Shown in pieces: positions 15,135-23,414 of a stretch of DNA of 64,000 nt. The stretch spans positions 1-64,000 of the forward strand of contig JAVWJP010000006.1 of the NCBI GenBank assembly GCA_036638975.1, written 5' to 3'. This DNA comes from JAVWJP01 sp036638975. Lineage in GTDB: Bacteria; Bacillota; Clostridia; Oscillospirales; Ruminococcaceae. How positions within the stretch are numbered: position 1 is the first letter of the stretch; every line of letters begins with the position of its first letter. The notes under the pieces are model-generated. The model searched no databases. It was given only the letters and a program-made list of their open reading frames with translations, and was not told the DNA's origin. The position numbers and the translations under genes were made by a program.

Positions 15135-15782
15135 TTGGAACAATATAAAAGCAAGGTCGATTTTTTATATGAAAGTCTTCTCAAATCAATTTTATCGTGC
15201 GAATTTCAGCCGGGAGAAAAAATAATAATTCGCAGGGTTTCGGCTAAATATGAGGTGAGCGAAACGCCTGTGCGCGAAGCGCTTAACCGTCTTACGGCAA
15301 AGGGCTATGTTGTGCAAACCGCAAACAAAAGTTTTATTGTAAATGTAAAGGTGGGCAACGCAAAAAACTTGCAGGACGTACTTGAAATAAGGGGAATTTT
15401 AGAATCGTACGCCACACGAGCTGCAATTGATATTCTCACTGATAAGGATTATGACGCACTGACAAAAATTAACGACCGTCTGCAAGCAAAATATGAAAAA
15501 GGGCAGTTTTCTCTTTGTGCGAAAATTAATGACGACTTTCATTTTTACATATTTAAAAGCCTGCCAAATAAGCTGCTTTGCGATACAATTTATGAATTTC
15601 TTGAAAAATGGTCTTACACCAAAACAGTTTATAATTTTACAGGCAGACGCATTGCGGAATCCATCAAGGATCACTACGAAATCATACGCCTAATGCGCGA
15701 AAAGAACGGCACAGAGGTAGAAAAATTTGTTCGCCTCCACAATTATCAAAGCGGAATAGAAATGTTTCAGGGTTTAAAATAG
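15135..15782 (+). CDS. GntR-family regulator, FadR/FCD type
   Basis: 215 residues from TTG at 15135. AGGAGG ends 7 bases before it, while the upstream GTG at 15114 precedes that site. The N-terminal winged helix contains RRVSAKYEVSETPVREALNR; the C-terminal FCD domain has its metal-site residues in NDDFHFYIF, a late His in KDHYEIIR and a final HNYQ. FCD domains bind small acids or sugar phosphates. It is divergent from the nucleoside operon with palindromes at both starts, so it is most likely the operon repressor, with a pathway sugar phosphate as possible inducer. Confidence 0.88.
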   Translation: MEQYKSKVDFLYESLLKSILSCEFQPGEKIIIRRVSAKYEVSETPVREALNRLTAKGYVVQTANKSFIVNVKVGNAKNLQDVLEIRGILESYATRAAIDILTDKDYDALTKINDRLQAKYEKGQFSLCAKINDDFHFYIFKSLPNKLLCDTIYEFLEKWSYTKTVYNFTGRRIAESIKDHYEIIRLMREKNGTEVEKFVRLHNYQSGIEMFQGLK

Positions 15783-15815
15783 TACCTGCGGGGCGTGAAA
15801 GGAATATTTGTAAAG

Positions 15816-16571
15816 ATGATTGAAAACAATGCAGCTTTAAAAACTCTTGCACAGGCAAAACAGCTTCTTATGCGTGATGCGCAAAAAAACGCTTATGCCT
15901 TGTTGCGCATTCGTCAAAACGCGGTGACTGAATGTGCTGTATTTGAAACCGCGGTTAGGCTTTTGGACGGTGAATCCAATAAATATTTGTATGCGTTTGA
16001 TACAATGGAGCAATTTGATGTGCTTTATAAACAGGTGGCTTTGCGCGAGGGCTCGCTGGTGTCGTTTTCGCCGGACGTGCGCTTTGAGTCTGCGCTTCGC
16101 GCCTACGACAGTCGCTTCTTGGTAACAGCCTATGTGCAGCTGTACACCGCCCCGCGTCCACGGCAAATAGAAGATGAAAGCTTGCTTCCGGACATAAGCA
16201 TTGGTGAGGTTAGCAAGGATATGGCACAGTGGATGCTCTCTGTTTATGAGCACCCTGAAATGAGCGATGCGTTTATACGCCGCCGCATTGCGAGTGCACC
16301 GAATGCCGCCGCATTTTATAAGGGCAGACCGATTGCCTTTTTTATTACACACAGTGAAGCGGAGATGGGGCCTGTATACATTGACCCTGATTTTCGCGGT
16401 CATGGCATTTCTACCGCACTGTATAACCATGTTCTGCACCAATTTTCGGTGCAGGGGCTTGAGCCGCCGATAGCCTTTGTGCACCCCGAAAATTCGGCAT
16501 CGCTGGGCTGGCTTGCACGCATGGGCTGCACACCGTCGCGCGAGCAAATTCTTTGGTTTTGGCGCGAATGA
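15816..16571 (+). CDS. GNAT-family N-acetyltransferase
   Basis: About 251 residues. The C-terminal third holds the acetyl-CoA loop (DPDFRGHGISTALYNHVL) and the end AFVHPENSASLGWLARMGC, typical of GNAT proteins of the FR47-like group with an N-terminal extension. ATG at 15816 has AAAGGA 12 bases upstream; a GTG at 15795 is the alternative start. It follows the GntR gene in the same direction, so the two may be co-transcribed. The acceptor is unknown. Confidence 0.8.
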   Translation: MIENNAALKTLAQAKQLLMRDAQKNAYALLRIRQNAVTECAVFETAVRLLDGESNKYLYAFDTMEQFDVLYKQVALREGSLVSFSPDVRFESALRAYDSRFLVTAYVQLYTAPRPRQIEDESLLPDISIGEVSKDMAQWMLSVYEHPEMSDAFIRRRIASAPNAAAFYKGRPIAFFITHSEAEMGPVYIDPDFRGHGISTALYNHVLHQFSVQGLEPPIAFVHPENSASLGWLARMGCTPSREQILWFWRE

Positions 16572-16646
16572 ATTATTCTGTTTGTGTATTTCAAGTTGTT
16601 GCAGAAGCAGCAAAAAAGACAGGGGATTTTGCAAACTTTAATTGCG

Positions 16647-16675
16647 CATATGCGTAGCACGCAATTTAGATAAAA
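16647..16675 (+). repeat. dispersed repeat, copy 1
   Basis: This 29-base stretch matches the reverse complement of 50986-51014 at 27 of 29 positions. Its centre holds a small hairpin, GCGT-AGC-ACGC. It lies 76 bases downstream of the acetyltransferase gene and runs into its terminator. Confidence 0.7.
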
Positions 16676-16713
16676 AATGACATTCTTTGTATATTGCAGA
16701 GAATGTCATTTTT
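16672..16713. terminator. bidirectional terminator
   Basis: Arms AAAAATGACATTCT and AGAATGTCATTTTT pair perfectly, with a T-run on both strands. It separates the acetyltransferase gene from the leftward ABC genes. Confidence 0.85.
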
Positions 16714-16721
16714 ATGTGTTT

Positions 16722-18461
16722 TTATTGATTATGTGCAAATTGGCTGTTATATAGTTCTTTGTAAAAACCGTTTTGCAAAAGTAGCTGCGAGTGTGTGCCT
16801 TTTTCTATAATTTTGCCGTCACGCATTACTAAAATACAGTCTGCCTCGCGTATTGTAGAAAGGCGGTGCGCTACTATGAAGCTTGTACGTCCCTGCATCA
16901 TTTGCGTAAAGGCTTTTTGTATACGAATTTCAGTAAGAGTATCTATAGAGCTTGTTGCTTCGTCCAAAATAAGCATAGGCGGGTTTAAAAGCAAAATACG
17001 TGCAATACACAAAAGTTGCTTTTGTCCGGACGAAATTCCATCGCCGCCTTCACCTATAAGTGTGTCGTAGCCGTGCGGCAAGCGTTTAATAAAGCTGTGT
17101 GCGTAAGCCGCCTTTGCAGCCGATATAATTTCTTCTATAGTAGCTTCGGGTTTACCATAGGCTATGTTTTCGCGCACCGTTCCTGTGAATATCCAGCTTT
17201 CTTGCAGTACCATGCCATACATACGGCGCAGGCTACCGCGCGTAATTTTGTCTGTTTCTATTTTATCTACCGTAAGCTTTCCGCTGTCTATTTCGTAAAA
17301 CCGCATTAAAAGGTTAATTATAGTTGTTTTTCCGCAGCCTGTGGGCCCTACAATGGCTATGCGCTGTCCACGCTTCACCTCAAGATAAAGATGCTCTATA
17401 AGCGGACGGTTATGCGCATATGCAAAAGAAACATCATGCGCCGAAACATCTCCCTCGCATTTTGTCATAACAAAAGCATCGTTTGGGTCAGGTGCTTCAG
17501 AGGGCTCATCTAAAACGGAAAAAACGCGTCTTGCACTGGCAAAAGCTGTTTGCAGCTCTGTAACAACGCCCGAAACCTCATTAAATGGCTTAGTATATTG
17601 ATTAGCATAGGTTAAAAAGCACGAAAGCTGCCCAACGCTAAGCTTGCCGCTTATAACCGAAAGTGCACCGGCAAGCCCCACACAGGCATAAACGACACCG
17701 TTTAAAAAACGTGTTGTCGGGTTTGTAAGGGACGAGTAAAACTGTGCGTTTACGCCTGTTTTATAAAGCCTTGCATTAATTTCATCAAAGCGTGTTTTTG
17801 CCCGTTCCTCATACCCAAAGGCTTTTACAACTCGCTGACCTCCCAGCATTTCTTCAATATACCCGCCTATTTCGCCGCGTATTTTTGCCTGCTGTCTAAA
17901 CTCGTTAAACGAGTATTTAGCTATAAGCGAGGCTGTAACTAGAGAAAGCGGTGTTAAAACCACAACGACAAGTGTTATACCTGCATTTACCGATAGCATA
18001 AAGCAGAGTGTGCCCAGTATGGTTATAACTCCTGTAAAAAGCTGCGAAAACCCTTGCAAAAGCCCGTCAGAAATTTGTTCAGTGTCATTTACCATTCGGC
18101 TTATGATATCGCCGTGTGCCGTGCCGTCTATAATTTTAAGCGGTGCAGATTCTATTTTTAAAAGCACTGCCGAGCGTATATCTTTAACAGCAGAATGTGT
18201 AATTATGTTTGTGTTAAGCGTCATAACCCACTGGAACAGTGCACTGCCTAAAATAACGGCTGTAAGCACAGGCAGCAGGCGCAGTATACCGTTAAAATCT
18301 ACAGAATTTTTGCTTATAATAAGGTCTATTATTCTGCCTGTTATTATTGGTGAATAAAGACCCAGAGAAACACTTATAACCGCACTTAAAAGCGCAAGTG
18401 CAAGGTGCTTTTTATATGGAGCGGTAAATGCCAAAAGGCGTTTTAGAACACTGCTTTTCAT
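16722..18461 (-). CDS. ABC exporter half, ATPase-permease fusion
   Basis: 579 residues: six membrane helices in the first 300 residues, then an ABC domain with Walker A GPTGCGKTT, signature ISSGQKQ instead of LSGGQ, and Walker B LILDEATSSID with the catalytic Glu. The weak signature and intact Glu are the usual mark of one half of a heterodimeric exporter (YheH, LmrC/D or BmrC/D type). Its ATG overlaps the stop of the upstream ABC gene by 4 bases. The cargo (drug, lipid or peptide) cannot be told from sequence. Confidence 0.9.
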   Translation of the reverse strand: MKSSVLKRLLAFTAPYKKHLALALLSAVISVSLGLYSPIITGRIIDLIISKNSVDFNGILRLLPVLTAVILGSALFQWVMTLNTNIITHSAVKDIRSAVLLKIESAPLKIIDGTAHGDIISRMVNDTEQISDGLLQGFSQLFTGVITILGTLCFMLSVNAGITLVVVVLTPLSLVTASLIAKYSFNEFRQQAKIRGEIGGYIEEMLGGQRVVKAFGYEERAKTRFDEINARLYKTGVNAQFYSSLTNPTTRFLNGVVYACVGLAGALSVISGKLSVGQLSCFLTYANQYTKPFNEVSGVVTELQTAFASARRVFSVLDEPSEAPDPNDAFVMTKCEGDVSAHDVSFAYAHNRPLIEHLYLEVKRGQRIAIVGPTGCGKTTIINLLMRFYEIDSGKLTVDKIETDKITRGSLRRMYGMVLQESWIFTGTVRENIAYGKPEATIEEIISAAKAAYAHSFIKRLPHGYDTLIGEGGDGISSGQKQLLCIARILLLNPPMLILDEATSSIDTLTEIRIQKAFTQMMQGRTSFIVAHRLSTIREADCILVMRDGKIIEKGTHSQLLLQNGFYKELYNSQFAHNQ

Positions 18462-20191
18462 ACGCGCTTCGCCTCCTCGTCACTTAGCTGAGAAAGACAT
18501 ATTTCACGGTAAACGGGGCAGTCATTAAAAAGCTGCATATGTGTGCCAAGCCCTGCGGCTTCTCCGTCATCAAGTACCAGAATTTTGTCTGCATCTTTTA
18601 TTGCCGATACCCTTTGAGAAACCATTATGACAGTCATTTTTTCCGTATCTTTTTTCAGTGCGCGGCGCAGTGCGGCATCTGTGGCATAGTCCAAAGCGCT
18701 GGCGCTGTCGTCTAAAATAAGCACCTGCGGTTTATTTACAAGTGACCGTGCAATGGTAAGGCGTTGTTTTTGTCCTCCGCTAAGGTTTTTGCCGCCTTGC
18801 AAAAGAACAGTATCAAGCCCATGCGGCAGCTTTTCAACAAATTCTTTTGCCTGTGCGGTTTTTAGTGCATCTTCAATCTGTTTGTCTGTGGCATTTTCGC
18901 AGCCCCACAGCATATTTTTGCGTATAGTGCCGCTAAAAAGCTCTGCTTGCTGCGGTACTATTCCAAGCTGCCCGCGAAGCTGTGCAAAGGGGTACAATTT
19001 TACGTCAACACCGTCAATTAAAACAGTTCCCTCACAGGCATCGTAAAACCGTGGCAAAAGGTTTATAAGCGTTGTTTTACCACAGCCTGTGCCGCCTATT
19101 ATCCCTAAAGCTTCGCCTGTGTTTACAGTGATATTTATATTTTTAAGTGAGAGCTCGCTGCTGCCGTACGAAAACGAAACCCCGCGCAGCTCAAGCTTTG
19201 GCGCATTTGCAAGAGGGGTTACAGCAGTGTTGCCAAGGTCTGTTACGCTTGCTGTGGTTTCAAAAACCTCGTTTACACGTGCCGCAGAGGCAGCTGCTTT
19301 TGTAAAAATAACTACTAAATTAGCAACCACTATAAGCGCTAAAAGTATTTGTGTCATGTAGTTCCATAGTGCTATAACCTGCCCTTGCGTAAGTGTCCCG
19401 CTGTTTACACGAAGCCCGCCAAACCACAAAATAGCTACTACGCCAAGGTTTGCCGCAACGGAGGTTATGGGGTTTAGCAGTGCCGAAAGCTTGCTTACGT
19501 TTATGGCACTGCGGCGCATTTCGTCATTTGTTTTTTCAAAACGTTCTTCTTCCGTTTTTTGTTTTGAAAACGCCCTGATAACTCTTGCTCCCGCTAAATT
19601 TTCTTGTGTCAAAAGCGATATTTTATCCAAAAGCCCCTGCAATTTGCCATAAAACGGTACGGAACGGCTCATTATAAAATACAGCGAGAATGCAATTATA
19701 AGCGCTGTAAGCAAAAATATTACAGACATTTGCGCATCAAGCATTACCGCCATGGCTGTTGCGCCTATTGCTAAAAAAGGTGCACGAAACACAAGGCGTA
19801 TAAGCATTGCCACTGCTATTTGAAGTTGGTTTATGTCGTTGTTAAGGCGCGTTATAAGTGACGCTGTGCCAAATTTGTCGAGCTCTGCGTAAGAAAACGA
19901 GTTTATGTGCGCAAAAAGCTTGCCGCGCACTACAGTGCCAAAGCCCTGAGATGCGCGCGACGCAAAGAACTGGCAGGTAAGCGAGCACCCAAGCCCCACC
20001 AACCCCAAAAACAGCATAAGCCCGGTCATTTTAAAAATGTATGGCTTGTCACCGTTTGCAATGCCTATATCTATCATTTTTGCCATAACAAGAGGTACTA
20101 TAAGTTCAAAAACAGCTTCTATCATCTTAAATGCAGGACCTAATATAAGCTGTTTGCGAAAGCCCTTTAAAAACCTGCTTAGCTTTCTTAT
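18458..20191 (-). CDS. ABC exporter half with an apparent ATA start
   Basis: The partner half: Walker A GGTGCGKTT, canonical signature LSGGQKQ, but Walker B LILDDSAS with Asp in place of the catalytic Glu, so the two halves are complementary. The first ATG, at 20125, gives 555 residues and would cut into the conserved N-terminus; codons upstream encode FRKQLILGP followed by AFK, which is typical of this family. No ATG, GTG, TTG or CTG lies in frame upstream. ATA at 20191 is preceded 10 bases by AAAGG and gives 577 residues, matching the 579 of the partner. Either ATA is used, or an ATG was lost. Confidence 0.85.
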   Translation of the reverse strand: MRKLSRFLKGFRKQLILGPAFKMIEAVFELIVPLVMAKMIDIGIANGDKPYIFKMTGLMLFLGLVGLGCSLTCQFFASRASQGFGTVVRGKLFAHINSFSYAELDKFGTASLITRLNNDINQLQIAVAMLIRLVFRAPFLAIGATAMAVMLDAQMSVIFLLTALIIAFSLYFIMSRSVPFYGKLQGLLDKISLLTQENLAGARVIRAFSKQKTEEERFEKTNDEMRRSAINVSKLSALLNPITSVAANLGVVAILWFGGLRVNSGTLTQGQVIALWNYMTQILLALIVVANLVVIFTKAAASAARVNEVFETTASVTDLGNTAVTPLANAPKLELRGVSFSYGSSELSLKNINITVNTGEALGIIGGTGCGKTTLINLLPRFYDACEGTVLIDGVDVKLYPFAQLRGQLGIVPQQAELFSGTIRKNMLWGCENATDKQIEDALKTAQAKEFVEKLPHGLDTVLLQGGKNLSGGQKQRLTIARSLVNKPQVLILDDSASALDYATDAALRRALKKDTEKMTVIMVSQRVSAIKDADKILVLDDGEAAGLGTHMQLFNDCPVYREICLSQLSDEEAKRV

Positions 20192-20296
20192 AAAATCATC
20201 GCCTTTGTTTAATTTGTCTTTATAAAAAACAGTGCAAACGCTTTAAAAATGTGTTACAATGTTCTATATTATATTTGTAAAAAACGGAGGATACAT

Positions 20297-20998
20297 ATGA
20301 GCTTTTTTTCTACCAACTATGCAAAGCCGGGCCCCGGTATAGATAAAGATGCACCGCCGAAAAAGGGACTTGCACTTTTTTTTGATGTTTACATAAGGGC
20401 TTTTTGGGAGCTTATAAAGCTTAATTTGTTGTTTTTGCTTTTTTGTGTTCCTGTTATAACTATAGGCCCTGCGTGTGCGGGCATGAGCCGCGTGACTATG
20501 CTTATGATGCGCGAGCGTCCTTTTTTTGTGTGGGGAGATTTTTGGAAGGGCTTTAAACAGGAATTTAAGCAATCATTTATTACAGGTCTGCTTTTGGCAG
20601 TTGTAACAACAGGGCTTGTGTTTGGCATACGCTTTTACTTTGCGGCGGCTGCACAAAACAATATTTTTTACGCTGCTTGGTTTATGCTTTTGGTGGCGGG
20701 CTTTATGCTAAGCTTGTCCTGTATATATCTTTACCCACTTATTGTAACTGTAAAGCTGCCGCTTTTTACATTGTATAAAAATGCAATGCTATTGGGTATT
20801 GTTTGTTTAAAGCAGTCGCTGCCGGCGCTTATAATCATATTTGTATTGGTACTTGCAATGCTTTTACTTTTGCCTTTTACGGTGCCTGTGCTGTTTTTGA
20901 TGTTTTTTTCTCTTGTCGGGTTTATATGCAGCTTTTCTGCGTGGCCGGGTATAAAAACACACGTTGTAAGCAAAGCGCAAAAAGAGCAGGAGGCATAA
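20297..20998 (+). CDS. YesL-like DUF624 membrane protein
   Basis: 233 residues from ATG at 20297, which has CGGAGG 7 bases upstream; an earlier in-frame ATG at 20249 has none. It has five or so membrane helices and the DUF624 start, in which a short hydrophilic stretch is followed by FFDVYIRAFWELIKLNLLF. Genes of this family often sit near carbohydrate uptake or hydrolysis genes. It is divergent from the ABC exporter and ends 3 bases from the convergent LacI regulator gene. The function is unknown. Confidence 0.8.
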   Translation: MSFFSTNYAKPGPGIDKDAPPKKGLALFFDVYIRAFWELIKLNLLFLLFCVPVITIGPACAGMSRVTMLMMRERPFFVWGDFWKGFKQEFKQSFITGLLLAVVTTGLVFGIRFYFAAAAQNNIFYAAWFMLLVAGFMLSLSCIYLYPLIVTVKLPLFTLYKNAMLLGIVCLKQSLPALIIIFVLVLAMLLLLPFTVPVLFLMFFSLVGFICSFSAWPGIKTHVVSKAQKEQEA

Positions 20999-21001
20999 GC
21001 T

Positions 21002-22024
21002 TTAGACCTTTATGCTTGTAAAGCTTTCGCCCTCTAAAAGCTTTGCTTTAAAAAGCAAGTGTCGGTGCTGCCCGTCGTGCTCTAAAACGTCCATTAGTGT
21101 TTGAACGCTGCAAAGTGCCATTTCTTCGTCGGGCTGGTAAATTGTTGTTATAGAAGGCGAGTAGTACTGTGCCATTTCAAGCCCGTCAAAGCCCATAATC
21201 GAAACATCTTTAGGTATTGCCTTGCCTAAGCTTATAAGTGCCTTTGCCGCACCCATCGCCAGTATATCCGATATACAAAATATGCAGGTGAACGAGGTTT
21301 TTTCCAAGAGCCGCCTTGCGGCATTATATCCGCACGATAGCGAAAATTTGTCGCTGAATATTATGCGGTTTTCGTCAAGCGTTATGCCGTTATTATGCAG
21401 TGCATCGCGGTAGCCTTTAAGCCTTAGCCAGCCTATGCTTTTGTCGTTTTGCTGTGCGCCTATTATTGCTATTTTGCGGTGTCCCGCCTTGCAAATGTAG
21501 TCTACCGCATTGTAAGCTTCTGCATAGTCATCTATAGAAACACTTGAAAATCTGCTTTTATCCGCGCCCTCACCAAGGGTTGTAATGGTGGTTAGTACAA
21601 ACGGCACTTTTAATGCCGCAAGCTTTGCCGGTGAATGAGAAAAACAGCCGCCTAAAAATATTATTCCGCGCAGCTTTTTTTCCATAGAAAGCTCAATGGC
21701 AACATCTACTTCGTCTAAATCGGCATCAACCTGATGGAGTATCATGGTGTATTTGTAGCGCGATATTTCTTTCTCGATAATCTTTATCATTCGCGAAAAA
21801 AACGGGTTTGTAATGCCCTTTATAAGTACACCTACGGTGTTAGATTGGCTTCGCTTTAGGTTTCTTGCGCTGTTGTTGGGCACATAGCTTTCTTCTGCAA
21901 TTATCTTGAGTATACGCGCTTTTGTTTCCTTGTTTACATCGGGGTGGTTGTTTATAACGCGAGAAACTGTGCTTACACCTACCCCCGCAAGTCGTGCTAT
22001 GTCTTTAATATTTACATCTGCCAT
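21002..22024 (-). CDS. LacI-family transcriptional regulator
   Basis: 340 residues. The N-terminal helix-turn-helix is typical (IKDIARLAGVGVSTVSRVIN, from about residue 6), followed by the hinge NNSARNLKRS and a sugar-binding periplasmic-type domain. A CcpA-like operator half lies just upstream. The inducer is unknown; the GH13 hydrolase at 23415 is the nearest carbohydrate gene, and a link is inference. Confidence 0.9.
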   Translation of the reverse strand: MADVNIKDIARLAGVGVSTVSRVINNHPDVNKETKARILKIIAEESYVPNNSARNLKRSQSNTVGVLIKGITNPFFSRMIKIIEKEISRYKYTMILHQVDADLDEVDVAIELSMEKKLRGIIFLGGCFSHSPAKLAALKVPFVLTTITTLGEGADKSRFSSVSIDDYAEAYNAVDYICKAGHRKIAIIGAQQNDKSIGWLRLKGYRDALHNNGITLDENRIIFSDKFSLSCGYNAARRLLEKTSFTCIFCISDILAMGAAKALISLGKAIPKDVSIMGFDGLEMAQYYSPSITTIYQPDEEMALCSVQTLMDVLEHDGQHRHLLFKAKLLEGESFTSIKV

Positions 22025-22060
22025 TTATAAGGTCACCCCTTGTCGGAATAGGTTTTAAAA

Positions 22061-22078
22061 TTACCGGTAACGTTTTCA
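22061..22078. promoter_or_regulatory. LacI/CcpA-type operator-like site
   Basis: Read on the minus strand it gives TGAAAACGTTACCGGTAA, which fits the TGxAAxCGxxxxCG pattern of LacI-family boxes. It lies about 37 bases upstream of the LacI gene, as for autoregulation. Confidence 0.4.
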
Positions 22079-22224
22079 TAATTATAATAATATCACTTTT
22101 TGTGTTTAAAACAATAGTAAAGAATAAAATTATCTATTAAAATATATAAAATGAAAAAAGTTTTATATTATTGCCAAACTTTGTATAAAATATGTTATAA
22201 TTAAGTATAGCTAATCTATATTTT

Positions 22225-22241
22225 TGACATATAATGTCAAA
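22225..22241 (+). promoter_or_regulatory. perfect palindrome next to a ribosome binding site
   Basis: TTGACAT-ATA-ATGTCAA, 7-bp arms, ends two bases before AGGAGG of the next gene. It may be an operator or an mRNA hairpin near the ribosome site. A poor promoter (TTGCCA 22171, TATAAT 22196, 19-base spacer) lies upstream. Confidence 0.45.
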
Positions 22242-22256
22242 AAGGAGGCGAGTAAA

Positions 22257-23393
22257 ATAATTACCGTTTGTAATAAAAGAAAACAAATAGCCTTTGTGCT
22301 GTCTTGTGTTGCTTTTTTAGTTATAATATTGTGTAAGGTAACTGTATTTGCCGCACCAACTACTTCTGCGCAAGAGGTTTTGTCACAGCTTAAAACCTTG
22401 CGAACCATAGATGTTTCTGCTTCGTGGGCACCCGATATTTTAGCGTCGCGTGCAAAGGTTGAAAAAATGCTTAATTCATATCTTGCTTTGCCGCAATCGG
22501 ACAAGGCAAGCATTTCCTCAGATGATACGGCTTCTATAAACGCATATCTTGACGGTTTTTGCAAAGCCACAAAAACCGACAAAGCAGAATATATAAAAAA
22601 GCATGGCTCGGCAGGAACCTCTTTGCCAAGCAGCTCGCCGCAAAGCTCCTCGTCAAGTAAACCCGCTTCAAGCAGCTCGTCGCAAAGCTCCTCGTCAAGC
22701 AAGCCCGCTTTAAGTAGCTCTTCGCAAAGCGAGGACTTAAGTACAAAATCTACAGAAAGCACCGTTTCTCGAGATGAAGAAATTACGTCGCGTGGCGAGG
22801 AGCAGGCGGGAACAAGCAGCGCCGAAAGCTGGTCGCCTGCTATAACCCTGGACCCTAATTTTCAGGCGGCATCGGAGGCAGACGGCAAAACAAGCTTCTC
22901 CGATTCACATAAATCATTGTTGTATATGCCTGTTGAAAGAATAGTTAAAATAATGGCATCGTCACTTGTTGTTATACTTCTATGCTTTATAATATTAATA
23001 ACAATTTATTATATTAAACGCAACAGGGATTTTAAAAGGCAAAACAAAAAGATGTTGGAATCTGCACTTGTTTACAGCCATGTTTACCGTATAAAAAGTG
23101 TGCGAAGGGGCAAAGCTTTAAAAACACCGGAATATGCCGCTGTGTTGGGGGCAGAGCCTAAGTCGTTTGCATCTTCCTTAACACAGGCAGAGCCTAAAGG
23201 GTTTACAGAACGCTCTGCGCCTCATCCACAGCCTAAGCTTGCCGCGGAGCTTGACCTTGCAGTAAAAAAAGACATAACAGTTACAAGTGTACATAAAGAT
23301 GCTGCTAAAAAGGGTGCCGCAAATATAGAGCAAAAAAGCAAGAAAAGTAAAAAGAAGTATAAAAAAAGGCTAAAAAGTAGCCGCAATAGCTGA
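22257..23393 (+). CDS. serine-rich single-pass membrane protein with an apparent ATA start
   Basis: 378 residues, not recognised. The order is: signal peptide (NKRKQ, then a hydrophobic core ending VFA-AP), an extracellular domain to about residue 115, a Ser-rich repeat linker (about 125-160), one membrane helix near residue 240, and a Lys-rich cytoplasmic tail. AGGAGG at 22243-22248 points to a start at ATA 22257 (8 bases away) or ATT 22260. The only standard codon in frame, TTG at 22224, lies upstream of that site and would add residues before the signal peptide. It is followed 21 bases later by the amylase gene. Confidence 0.7.
   Translation: MITVCNKRKQIAFVLSCVAFLVIILCKVTVFAAPTTSAQEVLSQLKTLRTIDVSASWAPDILASRAKVEKMLNSYLALPQSDKASISSDDTASINAYLDGFCKATKTDKAEYIKKHGSAGTSLPSSSPQSSSSSKPASSSSSQSSSSSKPALSSSSQSEDLSTKSTESTVSRDEEITSRGEEQAGTSSAESWSPAITLDPNFQAASEADGKTSFSDSHKSLLYMPVERIVKIMASSLVVILLCFIILITIYYIKRNRDFKRQNKKMLESALVYSHVYRIKSVRRGKALKTPEYAAVLGAEPKSFASSLTQAEPKGFTERSAPHPQPKLAAELDLAVKKDITVTSVHKDAAKKGAANIEQKSKKSKKKYKKRLKSSRNS
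22628..22735 (+). repeat. 42-bp tandem repeat, about 2.5 copies, inside a coding region
   Basis: Units begin at 22628, 22670 and 22712. Each full unit encodes 14 residues rich in serine with one Lys-Pro. Period divisible by three keeps the frame, so copy number can change linker length. Confidence 0.85.
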
Positions 23394-23414
23394 GAACAGC
23401 AGAAGGAGCAACAT

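Noticed and set aside
15837..16634. 265-codon open frame on the minus strand
   Set aside because: Opposite the GNAT gene, rich in Cys, His and Arg, with no ribosome site; a shadow frame.
22628..22735. CRISPR-like array
   Set aside because: Tandem units without spacers, in frame inside a coding gene.
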